Source: Halobacillus naozhouensis
GTDB taxonomy: Bacteria; Bacillota; Bacilli; Bacillales; Halobacillaceae
Direction of reading: 5' to 3'
DNA length: 64,000 nt
Assembly (NCBI RefSeq): GCF_029714185.1
Contig: NZ_CP121671.1
Coordinates: forward strand, 2,542,001 to 2,606,000
How positions within the stretch are numbered: position 1 is the first letter of the stretch; each line of letters begins with the position of its first letter. The translations under genes and the position numbers were made by a program. The notes beneath the pieces were generated by a model that saw only the letters and a program-made list of their open reading frames with translations, searched no databases and was not told the DNA's origin. Below are positions 51,772 through 61,212 of this stretch, piece after piece.

Positions 51772-52422
51772 TTACGATTTAGATACCAGTCCAAGTTCCT
51801 GCGCTTTGAATAAGGCCTCTGTCCGAGACTTGACAGTCAACTTATTAAAGATTCCCGTTAGCGTGTACTCCACACTGCGCTGAGACATGTGCAGGGACTG
51901 AGCAATTTCACGATTAGTTAGCCCTGAGGCCACTTCCTTTAGGATAGACTGCTCTTTTTCATTAAGGGAAGGCCCTGCTCCTTCCCTCTTATTAACGGAG
52001 TGACTAATGCTCGCTTCCGATCTTCGCAGCTGTTTAAATAAGTGAAGGGGGATGACCACTTCATCGCGAAGCGCACATCGAATCGCTGTAATCAATTGTT
52101 CGCTTGTAGCTGTTTTACTCACAAACCCATTTATATTGGCCTCCACCATCATATTAAAATGGGTATTAAGATCAAAACCTGTATAAATCAAAATGGTTAG
52201 ATCCGGGGAAGTCCTTTTCAGCCTCTTCGCAAGATCTACCCCGCTAATCCCGGGCATATATAAATCAAGCAGCAGGATATCGTATAACTGATTTTTTATC
52301 AGCTCTTCTACTTCGCTTGCCTGATCAGTAACATCTACCTTCATATCTTCCTCTTGTTCAAGCATTGCTTTTGTTCCCGCACCTACTGCGGGATGGTCAT
52401 CAACAATTAAAATACGGGTCAT
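51772..52422 (-). CDS. ComA-like LuxR-family response regulator
   Basis: The 216-residue protein has a receiver domain (1-120; ILIVDDHPAVGAGTKAML, phospho-Asp53 in LLLDLYMPGISG, Lys in FVSKTAT) and a C-terminal LuxR helix-turn-helix (about 150-210). The pattern most resembles ComA, the quorum-sensing regulator of competence and other genes. Its ATG overlaps the kinase stop (ATGA). The location between gerE and sdhB differs from the comQXPA locus of B. subtilis, so its regulon may differ. Confidence 0.8.
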   Translation of the reverse strand: MTRILIVDDHPAVGAGTKAMLEQEEDMKVDVTDQASEVEELIKNQLYDILLLDLYMPGISGVDLAKRLKRTSPDLTILIYTGFDLNTHFNMMVEANINGFVSKTATSEQLITAIRCALRDEVVIPLHLFKQLRRSEASISHSVNKREGAGPSLNEKEQSILKEVASGLTNREIAQSLHMSQRSVEYTLTGIFNKLTVKSRTEALFKAQELGLVSKS

Positions 52423-54740
52423 AGTCCCACCTCCTTTGATAGTACATAAGGAAAGGTAATGATGGATTTAAAACCTTCTCCTGGCGCAGTTTCTATTTCA
52501 AGGTGACCGTTTAGTCCGTTTACTCGTTGTTCTATGCCAGATAAGCCAATGTGAGAAAATAGATCTCTTTGAAGGGAGTAATCCATCCCTTGCCCATCAT
52601 CGGAGTATAACAGCATAATTTGGTGTTGGTTGCTAGATAGACTTAGCTTTACAATTTTTGCATTTGAATGTTTGGATGCATTGGTTAACAGTTCCTGTAC
52701 GACCCGAAAAATAGTTAATACGTGCTCTTGATCAAGCTTCGCGTCAAACCCGTCACTTGTAAAATATACCGTGAAGTTTGAACGTAATTGATACTGCTCA
52801 ATTAGATTTTCCAGGGAATGAACCAAACCCATCTCTTCAATAAACGCCGGACGCAATTCATTACATGTTTCACGTATTAGGTGAATACTATCTAAAAGTG
52901 ATTCTTTATAAATGGTAAGCTCTGCCTCTAACGTCTTCGACAAGTCCGACCTTTTATTAATTAAATCATCCATTCTTCTGTACAAGTATAGCTGTTCCTG
53001 TAAAACTGTATCGTGTAGATCAATCGAAAGCTGTTTTCTCTGATTCTCTGCAATCGTAAATACTAATCTAGAGAGCCAGGTGGGAGATTTATGAGTTGGA
53101 TCACTTCTTAAAGTGCGTAATTCTTTAACCAGATCTTCAATCAAGTTCATATTCTCTATAGCAATATTGGCATTATGAGAAATGGTCTGTAAATACGTCT
53201 TTTCATCTCGGTTTAGATTCGTATAATCCTTCTTCCCTCTGCACCAAAGCATGGTCACCTTATCTAAAGTAAATCCTACAATTACACCAAAGCCTTTATC
53301 TGTTTCCAGAATTGATCCAATATCATATTGCCGGTTCGGAAAATAGTCGTCAAAATGATCCAGTATGTCAGCAGGGATCGGGTCATATACACAATACATT
53401 TTCCGGTGATTATGAATAGAATATATATACATTTCCCGTACTTTTAAGACGTTTCCTATTTCCTTTCGCATTACCTTCATAAGATCAACAGCATTCGACT
53501 GTTCTTTCATATCTTTAGACATCCTGTGCATACTTTCTTGATAACTATATTTAGCCACAAACAAGAATTTTTGCAATCGGAAGTCCAGCCCTTCTTTTAT
53601 TGATAACAATAAAATAAGCAGAACATGGATACCCAGATAGATTTGTAAATAATGAATCATTGCAATTTCTTCCCTTACATAAATAGAAAAAATGCAAGGG
53701 ATTAGAATACTTGGAAGCGCAGATAACAATGCGTAATAGCGAAGACGACCTATCACAAAGGTTATATCAATTAACCTTTCCCTCGTTACTAAATACATAA
53801 ATGTGATGGGTAAGGCAATTAAAAATAAAGCACCTATTTCCAGGGGAATAATCTTCTCCTTAATCGTCAATGCAGGAATTAAATATAGGAAAATATATGG
53901 AAAGAAGGCTACTGACATCCCAATACTCATATACTTAAAAATAGTTCCTACAGATGTATCCTTGTAACTATGCAACCCTTTAAAAATGATGAAAAATAAT
54001 ACAATATACAGACCAAGCAATGTAAAAGGAGGCACATTGTAAAAGAAACTCGGATAATTAGTCGTAATCAGAAAGTAACTTTCCAGTACAGTTATCAAGC
54101 TGACAAGCACATACAAAACTTGATAAACTTTTTTTGAGAACCAATATACTTTTAGCTCAGAGAAGTAATTATAAAGGAAATGGATGAGTACGACGGGTGA
54201 TATTAGAAAGAGAATAGAATTAAGAAAAATACTGTACAGATCATCCCGAACTGCTCCACTATTACTTAAATACCCTAAAGCTATTAGCAAAAAATAGAGC
54301 ATTAACTGATTGGCCGAAAAACGTTTAGCCACTTTTTTCTCGACAATCCTGGAGATCCAAAATGCTGCAATTAAAAATAATAAAGGTAAAAGAATAAATA
54401 ATGTCCAATGCAGCAAGGTAGACTCATTAATTGAGGAATAGGTCACTTTTTTGTCTAACTTTTCAACGGTAAACGATTCAACACTTTCCAATTCATGGAA
54501 CATACGCACCGTGTAATAATCCTCAGGTGATTTTCCTTGCACTGACGTTAATACCGCTCCCGCTTCTACTCCATTTTCATCTGCCCATGAGCCTTCTTTA
54601 ATCTGTGAGATGACCCAGGCACCGTTTTGACTTCGTTCTAAATCAATTCCAATTAAAGGTTGAGAAAGAGAAATCAAGGTAATATAGCAAGCTGAAAGCA
54701 AAATAAAGGATACGAGTACTGTTTGTTTCCAATTTGACAT
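52419..54740 (-). CDS. ComP-like membrane histidine kinase
   Basis: The 773-residue protein has an N-terminal membrane segment, an extracytoplasmic PDZ-like region (about 30-100, IKEGSWADENGVEAGAVLTS) and about eight to ten membrane segments (110-400). A GAF-like cytoplasmic part follows, then a HisKA_3 phosphoacceptor (SIDLHDTVLQEQ) and a HATPase (ELLTNASKHSNA, DDGQGM, GLSGIEQRV). This is the layout of ComP. No comQ or comX lies beside it. The ATG 8 bases after GGGGTGA is preferred to a GTG four codons earlier. Confidence 0.82.
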   Translation of the reverse strand: MSNWKQTVLVSFILLSACYITLISLSQPLIGIDLERSQNGAWVISQIKEGSWADENGVEAGAVLTSVQGKSPEDYYTVRMFHELESVESFTVEKLDKKVTYSSINESTLLHWTLFILLPLLFLIAAFWISRIVEKKVAKRFSANQLMLYFLLIALGYLSNSGAVRDDLYSIFLNSILFLISPVVLIHFLYNYFSELKVYWFSKKVYQVLYVLVSLITVLESYFLITTNYPSFFYNVPPFTLLGLYIVLFFIIFKGLHSYKDTSVGTIFKYMSIGMSVAFFPYIFLYLIPALTIKEKIIPLEIGALFLIALPITFMYLVTRERLIDITFVIGRLRYYALLSALPSILIPCIFSIYVREEIAMIHYLQIYLGIHVLLILLLSIKEGLDFRLQKFLFVAKYSYQESMHRMSKDMKEQSNAVDLMKVMRKEIGNVLKVREMYIYSIHNHRKMYCVYDPIPADILDHFDDYFPNRQYDIGSILETDKGFGVIVGFTLDKVTMLWCRGKKDYTNLNRDEKTYLQTISHNANIAIENMNLIEDLVKELRTLRSDPTHKSPTWLSRLVFTIAENQRKQLSIDLHDTVLQEQLYLYRRMDDLINKRSDLSKTLEAELTIYKESLLDSIHLIRETCNELRPAFIEEMGLVHSLENLIEQYQLRSNFTVYFTSDGFDAKLDQEHVLTIFRVVQELLTNASKHSNAKIVKLSLSSNQHQIMLLYSDDGQGMDYSLQRDLFSHIGLSGIEQRVNGLNGHLEIETAPGEGFKSIITFPYVLSKEVGL

Positions 54741-54773
54741 GCGAATATTCACCCCATGAATTCAATCCTATTT

Positions 54774-54779
54774 ATTATA
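54774..54779 (-). promoter_or_regulatory. -10 element of the comPA-like operon
   Basis: TATAAT on the minus strand, 33 bases before the kinase start, with a weak TTTAAT 17 bases upstream. It lies downstream of the strong sdhB terminator, so the pair is a separate unit. Confidence 0.5.
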
Positions 54780-54805
54780 CTATGACATTCTAATAGATTA
54801 AACAA

Positions 54806-54849
54806 AGAAGTGCCATAGCCTAACAGTAAAGTTAGGCTATGGCACTTCT
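54806..54849 (-). terminator. Terminator of the sdhCAB operon
   Basis: A 19-bp perfect stem with a 6-base loop (AGAAGTGCCATAGCCTAAC and its complement) is followed by TTGTTT on the minus strand, 13 bases beyond sdhB. Confidence 0.9.
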
Positions 54850-54862
54850 ATAGATTCATTTA

Positions 54863-55627
54863 TTAAACGCGCTCGTCACTTCCGAAAAAGCTCTTGAATG
54901 ATTCGATGGCTGTATCACGATTTAGAGCAGCAATTGAAGTAGTCAAAGGAATTCCTTTTGGACATGATTCCACACAGTTCTGTGCATTTCCACATCCCAT
55001 TAGCCCTTCCTCGTCCATAATTGTCTGCAATCTTTCACTCTTATTCATCGCTCCTGTTGGGTGAGCATTTTTGAGACGAACTTGTGAAAGAGATGCTGGA
55101 CCAATAAAGTCAGACTTGCTATTGACGTTAGGGCAAGCTTCTAAACAAACCCCGCATGTCATACATTTAGATAGCTCATAGGCCCACTGACGCTTGCTTT
55201 CTGGCATTTTTGGTCCTGGCCCAAGATCGTAAGTTCCATCAATTGGAACCCAGGCTTTGACTTTTTTCAAGGAATCAAACATGCGGCTCCTATCGACGGC
55301 CAAGTCGCGATTTACGGGAAATGTCGTCATTGGAGCTAATTTGATAGGTTGCTCCAATTGATCAACAAGTGCTGTACAAGATTGTCTTGGCGTTCCATTA
55401 ATCACCATGGAACATGCGCCACAAACTTCCTCCAGGCATCCCATTTCCCAAAATACGGGCGTTGTTTCTTTCCCGTCAGCGTTCACTGGATTTCTACGGA
55501 TCTCCATTAATGCGGAAATAACGTTCATATTTTGGCGATAAGGAATGTTAAAGGTTTCTTCGTAAGGACTAGATTCGGGATCGTCTTGGCGCGTAATGAT
55601 AAACGTAACCGTTTTATTTTCGCTCAT
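54863..55627 (-). CDS. sdhB: Succinate dehydrogenase iron-sulfur subunit
   Basis: SdhB carries electrons from the flavin to menaquinone. The 254-residue protein has cluster ligands in CLEEVCGACSMVINGTPRQSC-type spacing ([2Fe-2S]; about 65-85), CMTCGVCLEACP ([4Fe-4S]) and GNAQNCVESCPKGIP ([3Fe-4S]). The ATG nine bases after AAAGGAGG is preferred to one two codons upstream. Confidence 0.97.
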   Translation of the reverse strand: MSENKTVTFIITRQDDPESSPYEETFNIPYRQNMNVISALMEIRRNPVNADGKETTPVFWEMGCLEEVCGACSMVINGTPRQSCTALVDQLEQPIKLAPMTTFPVNRDLAVDRSRMFDSLKKVKAWVPIDGTYDLGPGPKMPESKRQWAYELSKCMTCGVCLEACPNVNSKSDFIGPASLSQVRLKNAHPTGAMNKSERLQTIMDEEGLMGCGNAQNCVESCPKGIPLTTSIAALNRDTAIESFKSFFGSDERV

Positions 55628-55642
55628 GATCATTGTCCTCCT

Positions 55643-57394
55643 TTATTTACTTTTCGAGTAATCGCGCTTTCGCGGCTCGAGTAGAGATGTGTCTACCTTC
55701 TCATAGCTGATCACAGGTTCGTTATTTTCTCTATCATAACTTGCTATTGTTGTTTTCAAAAACTCTTCATCATTACGTTCAGGGAAGTCTGGTTTGAAGT
55801 GAGCCCCGCGGCTTTCGTTACGATGGTAAGCACCCTGAGTAATCACACGAGCTAATTGAAGCATGTTCCATAGCTGACGTGTAAACATCGCTCCCTGGTT
55901 ACTCCAGCGAGACGTATCGTTAATATTAATTCGCTCATACCGCTCCATAAGTTCAACGATCTTTTCATCTGTTTTAAGCAGCTTGTCATTTTCGCGAACA
56001 ACAGTCACGTTATCTGTCATCCATTCACCAAGCTCTTTATGGATTTGGTAGGCATTTTCATCCCCATCCATACTCATAATCTTTTCAAATTTCTCTTGCT
56101 CTTCTTTAACTTTCTCATCGAATAGAGATGAGCTTATGTCATCAGCTATCGTATCAAGACCTTCTGTATATTTCGCTGCATTAGGTCCTGCTACCATTCC
56201 GCCAAAAATGGCAGACAGCAACGAGTTTGCACCCAAACGGTTTCCACCGTGCTGACTATAATCACATTCTCCGGCAGCAAAAATACCAGGAATATTTGTC
56301 ATTTGATCAAAATCTACCCACATACCACCCATGGAATAATGAACAGCAGGGAAAATTTTCATCGGTACTTTCTTAGGGTCATCCCCTACAAATTTTTCAT
56401 AAATTTCGATGATTCCGCCTAACTTAACATCTAACTCCTTAGGATCTTTATGAGATAGGTCAAGATAAACCATGTTTTCACCATTGATTCCGAGTTTCTG
56501 ATTCACGCACACATCAAAAATTTCCCGTGTAGCGATATCACGAGGAACAAGGTTACCATAAGCTGGGTACTTCTCTTCTAGGAAATACCATGGCTCACCA
56601 TCTTTATATGTCCAGATTCGTCCACCTTCACCACGAGCTGACTCACTCATAAGACGCAGCTTGTCGTCTCCTGGAATGGCAGTTGGGTGAATCTGAATGA
56701 ATTCACCATTTGCATATTTTACCCCTTGCTGATAAAGAGAACCAGCAGCAGAACCTGTATTGATTACAGAGTTCGTCGATTTACCAAAGATAATTCCAGG
56801 TCCACCTGACGCCATGATCACAGCGTCCGCCGGGAATGCTTTGATTTCATGATCTTTAAGGTTCTGTCCAACGACTCCGCGACCAACACCATTCTCGTCA
56901 ATGATTGCTGAAAGGAATTCCCAGTTTTCGTATTTAGTCACTAAGCCATTTACTTCATGACGGCGAACTTGTTCATCAAGAGCGTACAACAACTGTTGTC
57001 CAGTTGTAGCCCCGGCAAAGGCTGTACGGTGGTGCTGTGTTCCGCCAAAGCGTCGGAAATCAAGCAGTCCTTCAGGTGTACGGTTAAACATTACACCCAT
57101 ACGATCCAAGAGATGAATGATGCTTGGCGCAGCATCGCACATGGCCTTAACGGGTGGCTGGTTGGCTAAAAAGTCACCACCGTAAACAGTATCATCAAAG
57201 TGTTCCCAAGGTGAATCACCTTCACCCTTCGTATTAACTGCACCGTTAATGCCGCCTTGCGCACAAACAGAGTGAGAGCGCTTTACCGGCACTAGTGACA
57301 GCATATCGACATGTACACCTTGCTCTGCTGCCTTAATAGCTGCCATAAGTCCCGCAAGACCTCCACCAACTATAACAATATTTTTATTAGACAT
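55643..57394 (-). CDS. sdhA: Succinate dehydrogenase flavoprotein subunit
   Basis: SdhA oxidises succinate to fumarate with covalent FAD. The 583-residue protein has the dinucleotide motif VIVGGGLAGLMAAIKAAEQG at the start, the FAD-linking His in HSVCAQGGINGAVN, and the catalytic region HPTAIPGDDKLRLMSESARGEGG. It lies between sdhC and sdhB. Confidence 0.97.
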   Translation of the reverse strand: MSNKNIVIVGGGLAGLMAAIKAAEQGVHVDMLSLVPVKRSHSVCAQGGINGAVNTKGEGDSPWEHFDDTVYGGDFLANQPPVKAMCDAAPSIIHLLDRMGVMFNRTPEGLLDFRRFGGTQHHRTAFAGATTGQQLLYALDEQVRRHEVNGLVTKYENWEFLSAIIDENGVGRGVVGQNLKDHEIKAFPADAVIMASGGPGIIFGKSTNSVINTGSAAGSLYQQGVKYANGEFIQIHPTAIPGDDKLRLMSESARGEGGRIWTYKDGEPWYFLEEKYPAYGNLVPRDIATREIFDVCVNQKLGINGENMVYLDLSHKDPKELDVKLGGIIEIYEKFVGDDPKKVPMKIFPAVHYSMGGMWVDFDQMTNIPGIFAAGECDYSQHGGNRLGANSLLSAIFGGMVAGPNAAKYTEGLDTIADDISSSLFDEKVKEEQEKFEKIMSMDGDENAYQIHKELGEWMTDNVTVVRENDKLLKTDEKIVELMERYERININDTSRWSNQGAMFTRQLWNMLQLARVITQGAYHRNESRGAHFKPDFPERNDEEFLKTTIASYDRENNEPVISYEKVDTSLLEPRKRDYSKSK

Positions 57395-57451
57395 GATTGA
57401 ACCTCACTCCCTTAACTTTCAATAGATCAACGTTGCATTAAGAAAATTATG

Positions 57452-58072
57452 TTAAATACCGTAAGCGAATTGAATCAGCGTACGAACACCTACATAAGAA
57501 ATAGCTACGAAGATGACGATACTCGCATACGTCATGATACGCTGAGAACGTGGAGAGACTGTAATCCCCCAGCTGACAAAGAATGACCAAAGCCCATTAG
57601 AGAAGTGGAATGTAGTTGAAATGACACCTACTATGTAGAACCAGAAAAAGAACGGTTCACTAAGAATGCCTTCCATCAACTGATAGTTTAGGTCTGCCCA
57701 GCCGAGTCCAATGGCAATTCGTGTTTCCCATACGTGCCACGCAATAAAAATAAGCGTAATAATCCCAGTAATACGCTGAAACATGAACATCCAGTTTCTG
57801 AAATATCCAAAGTTCGACAAGTTACTCTTCGCTGTGAATGCAATATATACTCCGTAAATGGAATGGAATAAAAGTGGTAAAAAGATAATAAAAATCTCCA
57901 GTACGTAACGATATGGCAAGCTCTCCATAACATGAGCTGCCGAGTTAAACGCCTCTGGTCCACGAGTTGCAAAAAAGTTCACAGTTAAGTGCTGAAGCAG
58001 GAATATCCCAATGGGTAGTACTCCTAATAATGAATGTAATCTCCTGTTAACATATCCGCGCGTTCCTGCCAT
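57452..58072 (-). CDS. sdhC: Succinate dehydrogenase cytochrome b558 subunit
   Basis: SdhC anchors the enzyme in the membrane with two b haems and reduces menaquinone. The 206-residue protein has five membrane segments with haem-ligand-type histidines (FLLQHLTVNFF, LLFHSIYG, FIAWHVWETR, TTFHFSNG). The ATG after CGAGGGGGG is used; the longer reading adds 35 residues without support. First gene of sdhCAB. Confidence 0.95.
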   Translation of the reverse strand: MAGTRGYVNRRLHSLLGVLPIGIFLLQHLTVNFFATRGPEAFNSAAHVMESLPYRYVLEIFIIFLPLLFHSIYGVYIAFTAKSNLSNFGYFRNWMFMFQRITGIITLIFIAWHVWETRIAIGLGWADLNYQLMEGILSEPFFFWFYIVGVISTTFHFSNGLWSFFVSWGITVSPRSQRIMTYASIVIFVAISYVGVRTLIQFAYGI

Positions 58073-58210
58073 GTTTACCCCCCTCGAGATGATAACGATT
58101 AATGTATGTACATTTTTCAGAAAGTGAAGCGCTTTAAAAACGCATATTAAATATAGGAAAACCCCTTTTCCCAACAAAAAACTGGCAAATGTACAATTTG
58201 TGACACGTTT

Positions 58211-58239
58211 ATTGTACTTCTATCATTTCATAGCGTCAA
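58211..58239 (-). promoter_or_regulatory. Sigma-A promoter of sdhCAB
   Basis: The minus strand reads TTGACG (58234-58239), 17 bases, TACAAT (58211-58216), about 138 bases before sdhC. That leaves a long leader in which post-transcriptional control could act. Confidence 0.8.
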
Positions 58240-58359
58240 GAAAACGAACTACAATTTGATTAAAAATACACATTTTTTCTAAATTGATAAAATGTAAGAT
58301 TACTGTTGCTACTTTTATAAATTCAAGCGATAATAATTGTGTAGAAAGGAATGAGCGTC

Positions 58360-58794
58360 ATGAGAGAAACAGCTAAGCTATCCACTCAAAACATCTCATC
58401 GCTAGTGTCTACTGGCGCAGGGTTTGATTTGCTGCGTTACTATACTTTGCCCGACTTTCTCGGAAAAGATGCCCCATATCTCTTATATTTCATGGGGAAA
58501 AATATAGCTCGCGAAACAACCCTTGAAACATGGGAAGACCTTTATGAATTTTTTCAATATATGGGATGGGGCGAACTCAAGCTGATCAAAGAAAAGAAAA
58601 AAGAAATCATATTTCATTTATCAGGACACATAGTCGAGAAGCGTTTAACACAGAAACTACACAATGTTGATTTCCGGTTAGAGAGTGGATTTTTAGCCCA
58701 GATGATCCAAATCATTACCAGTGATACATATGAATGCTTTGAGCAGATAAATAAAAAAGAAAATGCGGTTGAAATAACTGCGATTAAAGGATAG
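58360..58794 (+). CDS. yslB: YslB family protein (DUF2507)
   Basis: The 144-residue protein belongs to the DUF2507/YslB family (SSLVSTGAGFDLLRYYTLPD, LLYFMGKNIAR), distantly like V4R/heme-NO-binding folds. Its function is unknown. It is divergent from sdhC as in B. subtilis. The ATG nine bases after AAAGGA is chosen over one three codons upstream that abuts the ribosome binding site. lysC, next in B. subtilis, is not here; uvrC follows tail to tail. Confidence 0.88.
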   Translation: MRETAKLSTQNISSLVSTGAGFDLLRYYTLPDFLGKDAPYLLYFMGKNIARETTLETWEDLYEFFQYMGWGELKLIKEKKKEIIFHLSGHIVEKRLTQKLHNVDFRLESGFLAQMIQIITSDTYECFEQINKKENAVEITAIKG

Positions 58795-58821
58795 AAGCCA
58801 CCTGATTACTCAGCTGGCTTC
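58794..58821 (+). terminator. Terminator between convergent yslB and uvrC
   Basis: A stem GAAGCCA-CTG/CAG-TGGCTTC with one C/C mismatch is followed by TCTTCATTT on plus. It starts at the yslB stop and overlaps the 3' end of uvrC. Confidence 0.6.
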
Positions 58822-60593
58822 TCTTCATTTAGATGTCTTAATATTTGATCCGCTACCGGTTCAGGTATCCCTAAGCGGGTTAAATCTACAGGCGCAGCCT
58901 CTTTAATCTCTTTGACAGATTTGAAATGGCGTAACAGCAATCTTCTTCGCTTCTGTCCCACTCCTGGTATGTCATCAAGTTCTGATTGAATAGCACCTTT
59001 ACCGCGTAACTGTCTATGAAAGGAAATAGCAAAGCGGTGCACTTCGTCCTGAATTCGCTGAACTAAATAAAACTCCTGTGAATTTCGATCTAAATCAACG
59101 AGAACCGGTGGGTCTCCATACAAAAGCTCGCTTGTCTTATGTTGGTCATCCTTCGCCAATCCACACAAAGGAATATCCAGCCCCAATTCATTTTCGAGAA
59201 TATCCATAGCTGCACTCATCTGGCCTTTCCCACCATCGACTACAATGAGATCAGGTAAAGGAAGTTCCTCTTTTAGCACACGAGTATACCTTCTGCGGAT
59301 AACTTCACGCATCGTATCATAATCATCAGGACCCTTGACGTCACGAACTTTATACTTCCGATAGTCCTTTTTACTTGGTTTTCCATCAATAAATGTAACC
59401 ATAGCCGAGACGGGATCAGTTCCTTGTATATTAGAATTGTCAAAGGCTTCAATACGGTGAGGAGTTTGTATATTCAGCTGGTTTCCGAGCGACTCCACAG
59501 CCTTAATCGTCCGCTCCTCATCTCGCTCAATTAAAGCAAACTTTTCTTCGAGAGCGATCCCTGCATTTTTCCTGGCTAACTCAACTAACTCTTTCTTTCT
59601 CCCTCTCATAGGAATGAGAACCTTAGTATCGATTGCTCCTTCCAGCACCTCTCTGTTTGTCCCTACAGGCACAAGAATTTGCCTCGGATATGGGTGATTC
59701 TGATGCAAATAGAACCGTCCAACATAACTAAGAAATGTCTCTTCTGGAGCATCAAAGAACGGAAACAAAGCTACATCACGCTCAATCAATTTACCTTGTC
59801 TTATGAAAAAGACCTGAACACACATCCATCCTTTATCATACGAATAGCCGAAGACATCACGGTCTACTTCATCATTTAAGGTCATTTTCTGTTGCTCCAT
59901 GACTGATTCAATATGTTCAATTTGATCTCGTAATTCTTTTGCTCGTTCAAAGTCCATTTCTTCAGAAGACTTATACATTTGCTGTTGCAAATCTTTCTTA
60001 ATTTCTTTGTGGCCTCCATTTAAAAAGGACGTAATATTCTGCACGATTTCCTGATTTGTTTCTTTTGACACTGGAAACTCACAGGGACCCAGGCATTGAT
60101 GCATATGATAATAAAGACAAACACGATCGGGCATCGTGTTACATTTTCTTAGTGGATATAATCGGTCAAGCAGCTTTTTAGTTTCTCTGGCTGCAATCAC
60201 ATTAGGATAAGGACCATAATACTTTCCTTTATCTTTCTTAACCTTTCTTGTAACAATCAATCTTGGATGTCTTTCAGCCGTAACTTTTAAATAAGGGTAG
60301 GATTTATCATCTTTTAAGAGCACATTGTATTTAGGATCATGCTTTTTTATTAAATTCATTTCTAAAATGAGAGCTTCCATATCAGAAGTTGTCACGATAT
60401 ATTCAAAGTCATTAATTTCCCTTACAAGCCTTTGGGTTTTCCCATCGTGAGCTCCGGTAAAATAAGAGCGGACTCGGTTTTTGAGTACTTTTGATTTACC
60501 GACATAGATAATGGTGTCATTCTTATCTTTCATAAGATAACACCCTGGCTGATCAGGCAAAACCGCTAGCTTTTCTTTTATAGTTGCGTTCAT
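58806..60593 (-). CDS. uvrC: Excinuclease ABC subunit C
   Basis: UvrC makes both incisions in nucleotide excision repair. The 595-residue protein has the N-terminal GIY-YIG domain (GCYLMKDKNDTIIYVGKSKVLKNRVRSY-type, about 18-45), the UVR motif (DFERAKELRDQIEHIE, about 200-220), the RNase H-like endonuclease domain (FDNSNIQGTDPVSAM) and C-terminal helix-hairpin-helix motifs (IPGVGQKRRRLLLRHF). The ATG after TTGGAGTGA is used; the longer reading adds 16 residues. Confidence 0.97.
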   Translation of the reverse strand: MNATIKEKLAVLPDQPGCYLMKDKNDTIIYVGKSKVLKNRVRSYFTGAHDGKTQRLVREINDFEYIVTTSDMEALILEMNLIKKHDPKYNVLLKDDKSYPYLKVTAERHPRLIVTRKVKKDKGKYYGPYPNVIAARETKKLLDRLYPLRKCNTMPDRVCLYYHMHQCLGPCEFPVSKETNQEIVQNITSFLNGGHKEIKKDLQQQMYKSSEEMDFERAKELRDQIEHIESVMEQQKMTLNDEVDRDVFGYSYDKGWMCVQVFFIRQGKLIERDVALFPFFDAPEETFLSYVGRFYLHQNHPYPRQILVPVGTNREVLEGAIDTKVLIPMRGRKKELVELARKNAGIALEEKFALIERDEERTIKAVESLGNQLNIQTPHRIEAFDNSNIQGTDPVSAMVTFIDGKPSKKDYRKYKVRDVKGPDDYDTMREVIRRRYTRVLKEELPLPDLIVVDGGKGQMSAAMDILENELGLDIPLCGLAKDDQHKTSELLYGDPPVLVDLDRNSQEFYLVQRIQDEVHRFAISFHRQLRGKGAIQSELDDIPGVGQKRRRLLLRHFKSVKEIKEAAPVDLTRLGIPEPVADQILRHLNEEKPAE

Positions 60594-60678
60594 GATTACT
60601 TCACTCCAACTTATTAGACATCTATAGCCAACCTGCCACACTTCAGTCCTTAGGGGGAGTTATGAATATTTTTCTCCG

Positions 60679-60710
60679 AAAAAAAGCCACGCTGCAGGGC
60701 AACGCGGCTA
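60679..60710 (-). terminator. Terminator after trxA
   Basis: The minus strand has AGCCGCG/CGTGGCT (one G-U) followed by seven T, 20 bases beyond the trxA stop. Confidence 0.88.
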
Positions 60711-60729
60711 CTACCACTTCTACTTCTCA

Positions 60730-61044
60730 CTAAGAATGTTTAGTAACTAATTCAGCTAGTGCTTCTTTAGGTTGAAAGCCGATTACTTGATCAACGACCT
60801 TCCCATCTTTAAAGAGAAGTAATGTTGGAATACTCATAACACCGAACTTACTTGCTGTTTCCTGGTTTTCATCGACATCCAATTTAACGATCTTCACTTG
60901 ATCGCTCATTTCTTCATCTAGTTCTTCAAGCACTGGAGCAATCATTTTACATGGACCACACCAAGGTGCCCAGAAATCTGCAATAACAAGACCTTCGTTT
61001 GTTTCTTCAGTAAAGTTTTGATCTGTTCCTTTTACAATTGCCAT
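60730..61044 (-). CDS. trxA: Thioredoxin
   Basis: The 104-residue protein has the classical WCGPC active site (ADFWAPWCGPCKMIAPVLEE, near 22-41) and the cis-proline loop GVMSIPTLLLFKDG. It reduces protein disulfides, and PAPS reductase in the sulfur pathway. It has its own promoter and terminator. Confidence 0.97.
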   Translation of the reverse strand: MAIVKGTDQNFTEETNEGLVIADFWAPWCGPCKMIAPVLEELDEEMSDQVKIVKLDVDENQETASKFGVMSIPTLLLFKDGKVVDQVIGFQPKEALAELVTKHS

Positions 61045-61078
61045 CGTTTATTCCTCCTCGATCATGTAGTCTGTTAAG

Positions 61079-61087
61079 AGTATATCA
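61079..61087 (-). promoter_or_regulatory. Extended -10 promoter of trxA
   Basis: The minus strand reads TGATATACT (TG, A, TATACT), about 35 bases before the trxA ATG; no strong -35. Confidence 0.5.
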
Positions 61088-61163
61088 TTTTCTATTTTGA
61101 GTGACTAACAATATGTTTTGTAACGATGGAGGTGTCCTGTAGCGGCTAAAACAAATGAGAATA

Positions 61164-61199
61164 TAAAAAAGCCAAAGCAAGTAACGCTTAGCTTTGGCT
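61164..61199 (-). terminator. Terminator of the etf operon
   Basis: The minus strand has a 9-bp perfect stem AGCCAAAGC/GCTTTGGCT followed by six T, 14 bases after the etfA stop. Confidence 0.9.
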
Positions 61200-61212
61200 G
61201 CTTCTTCATGAA

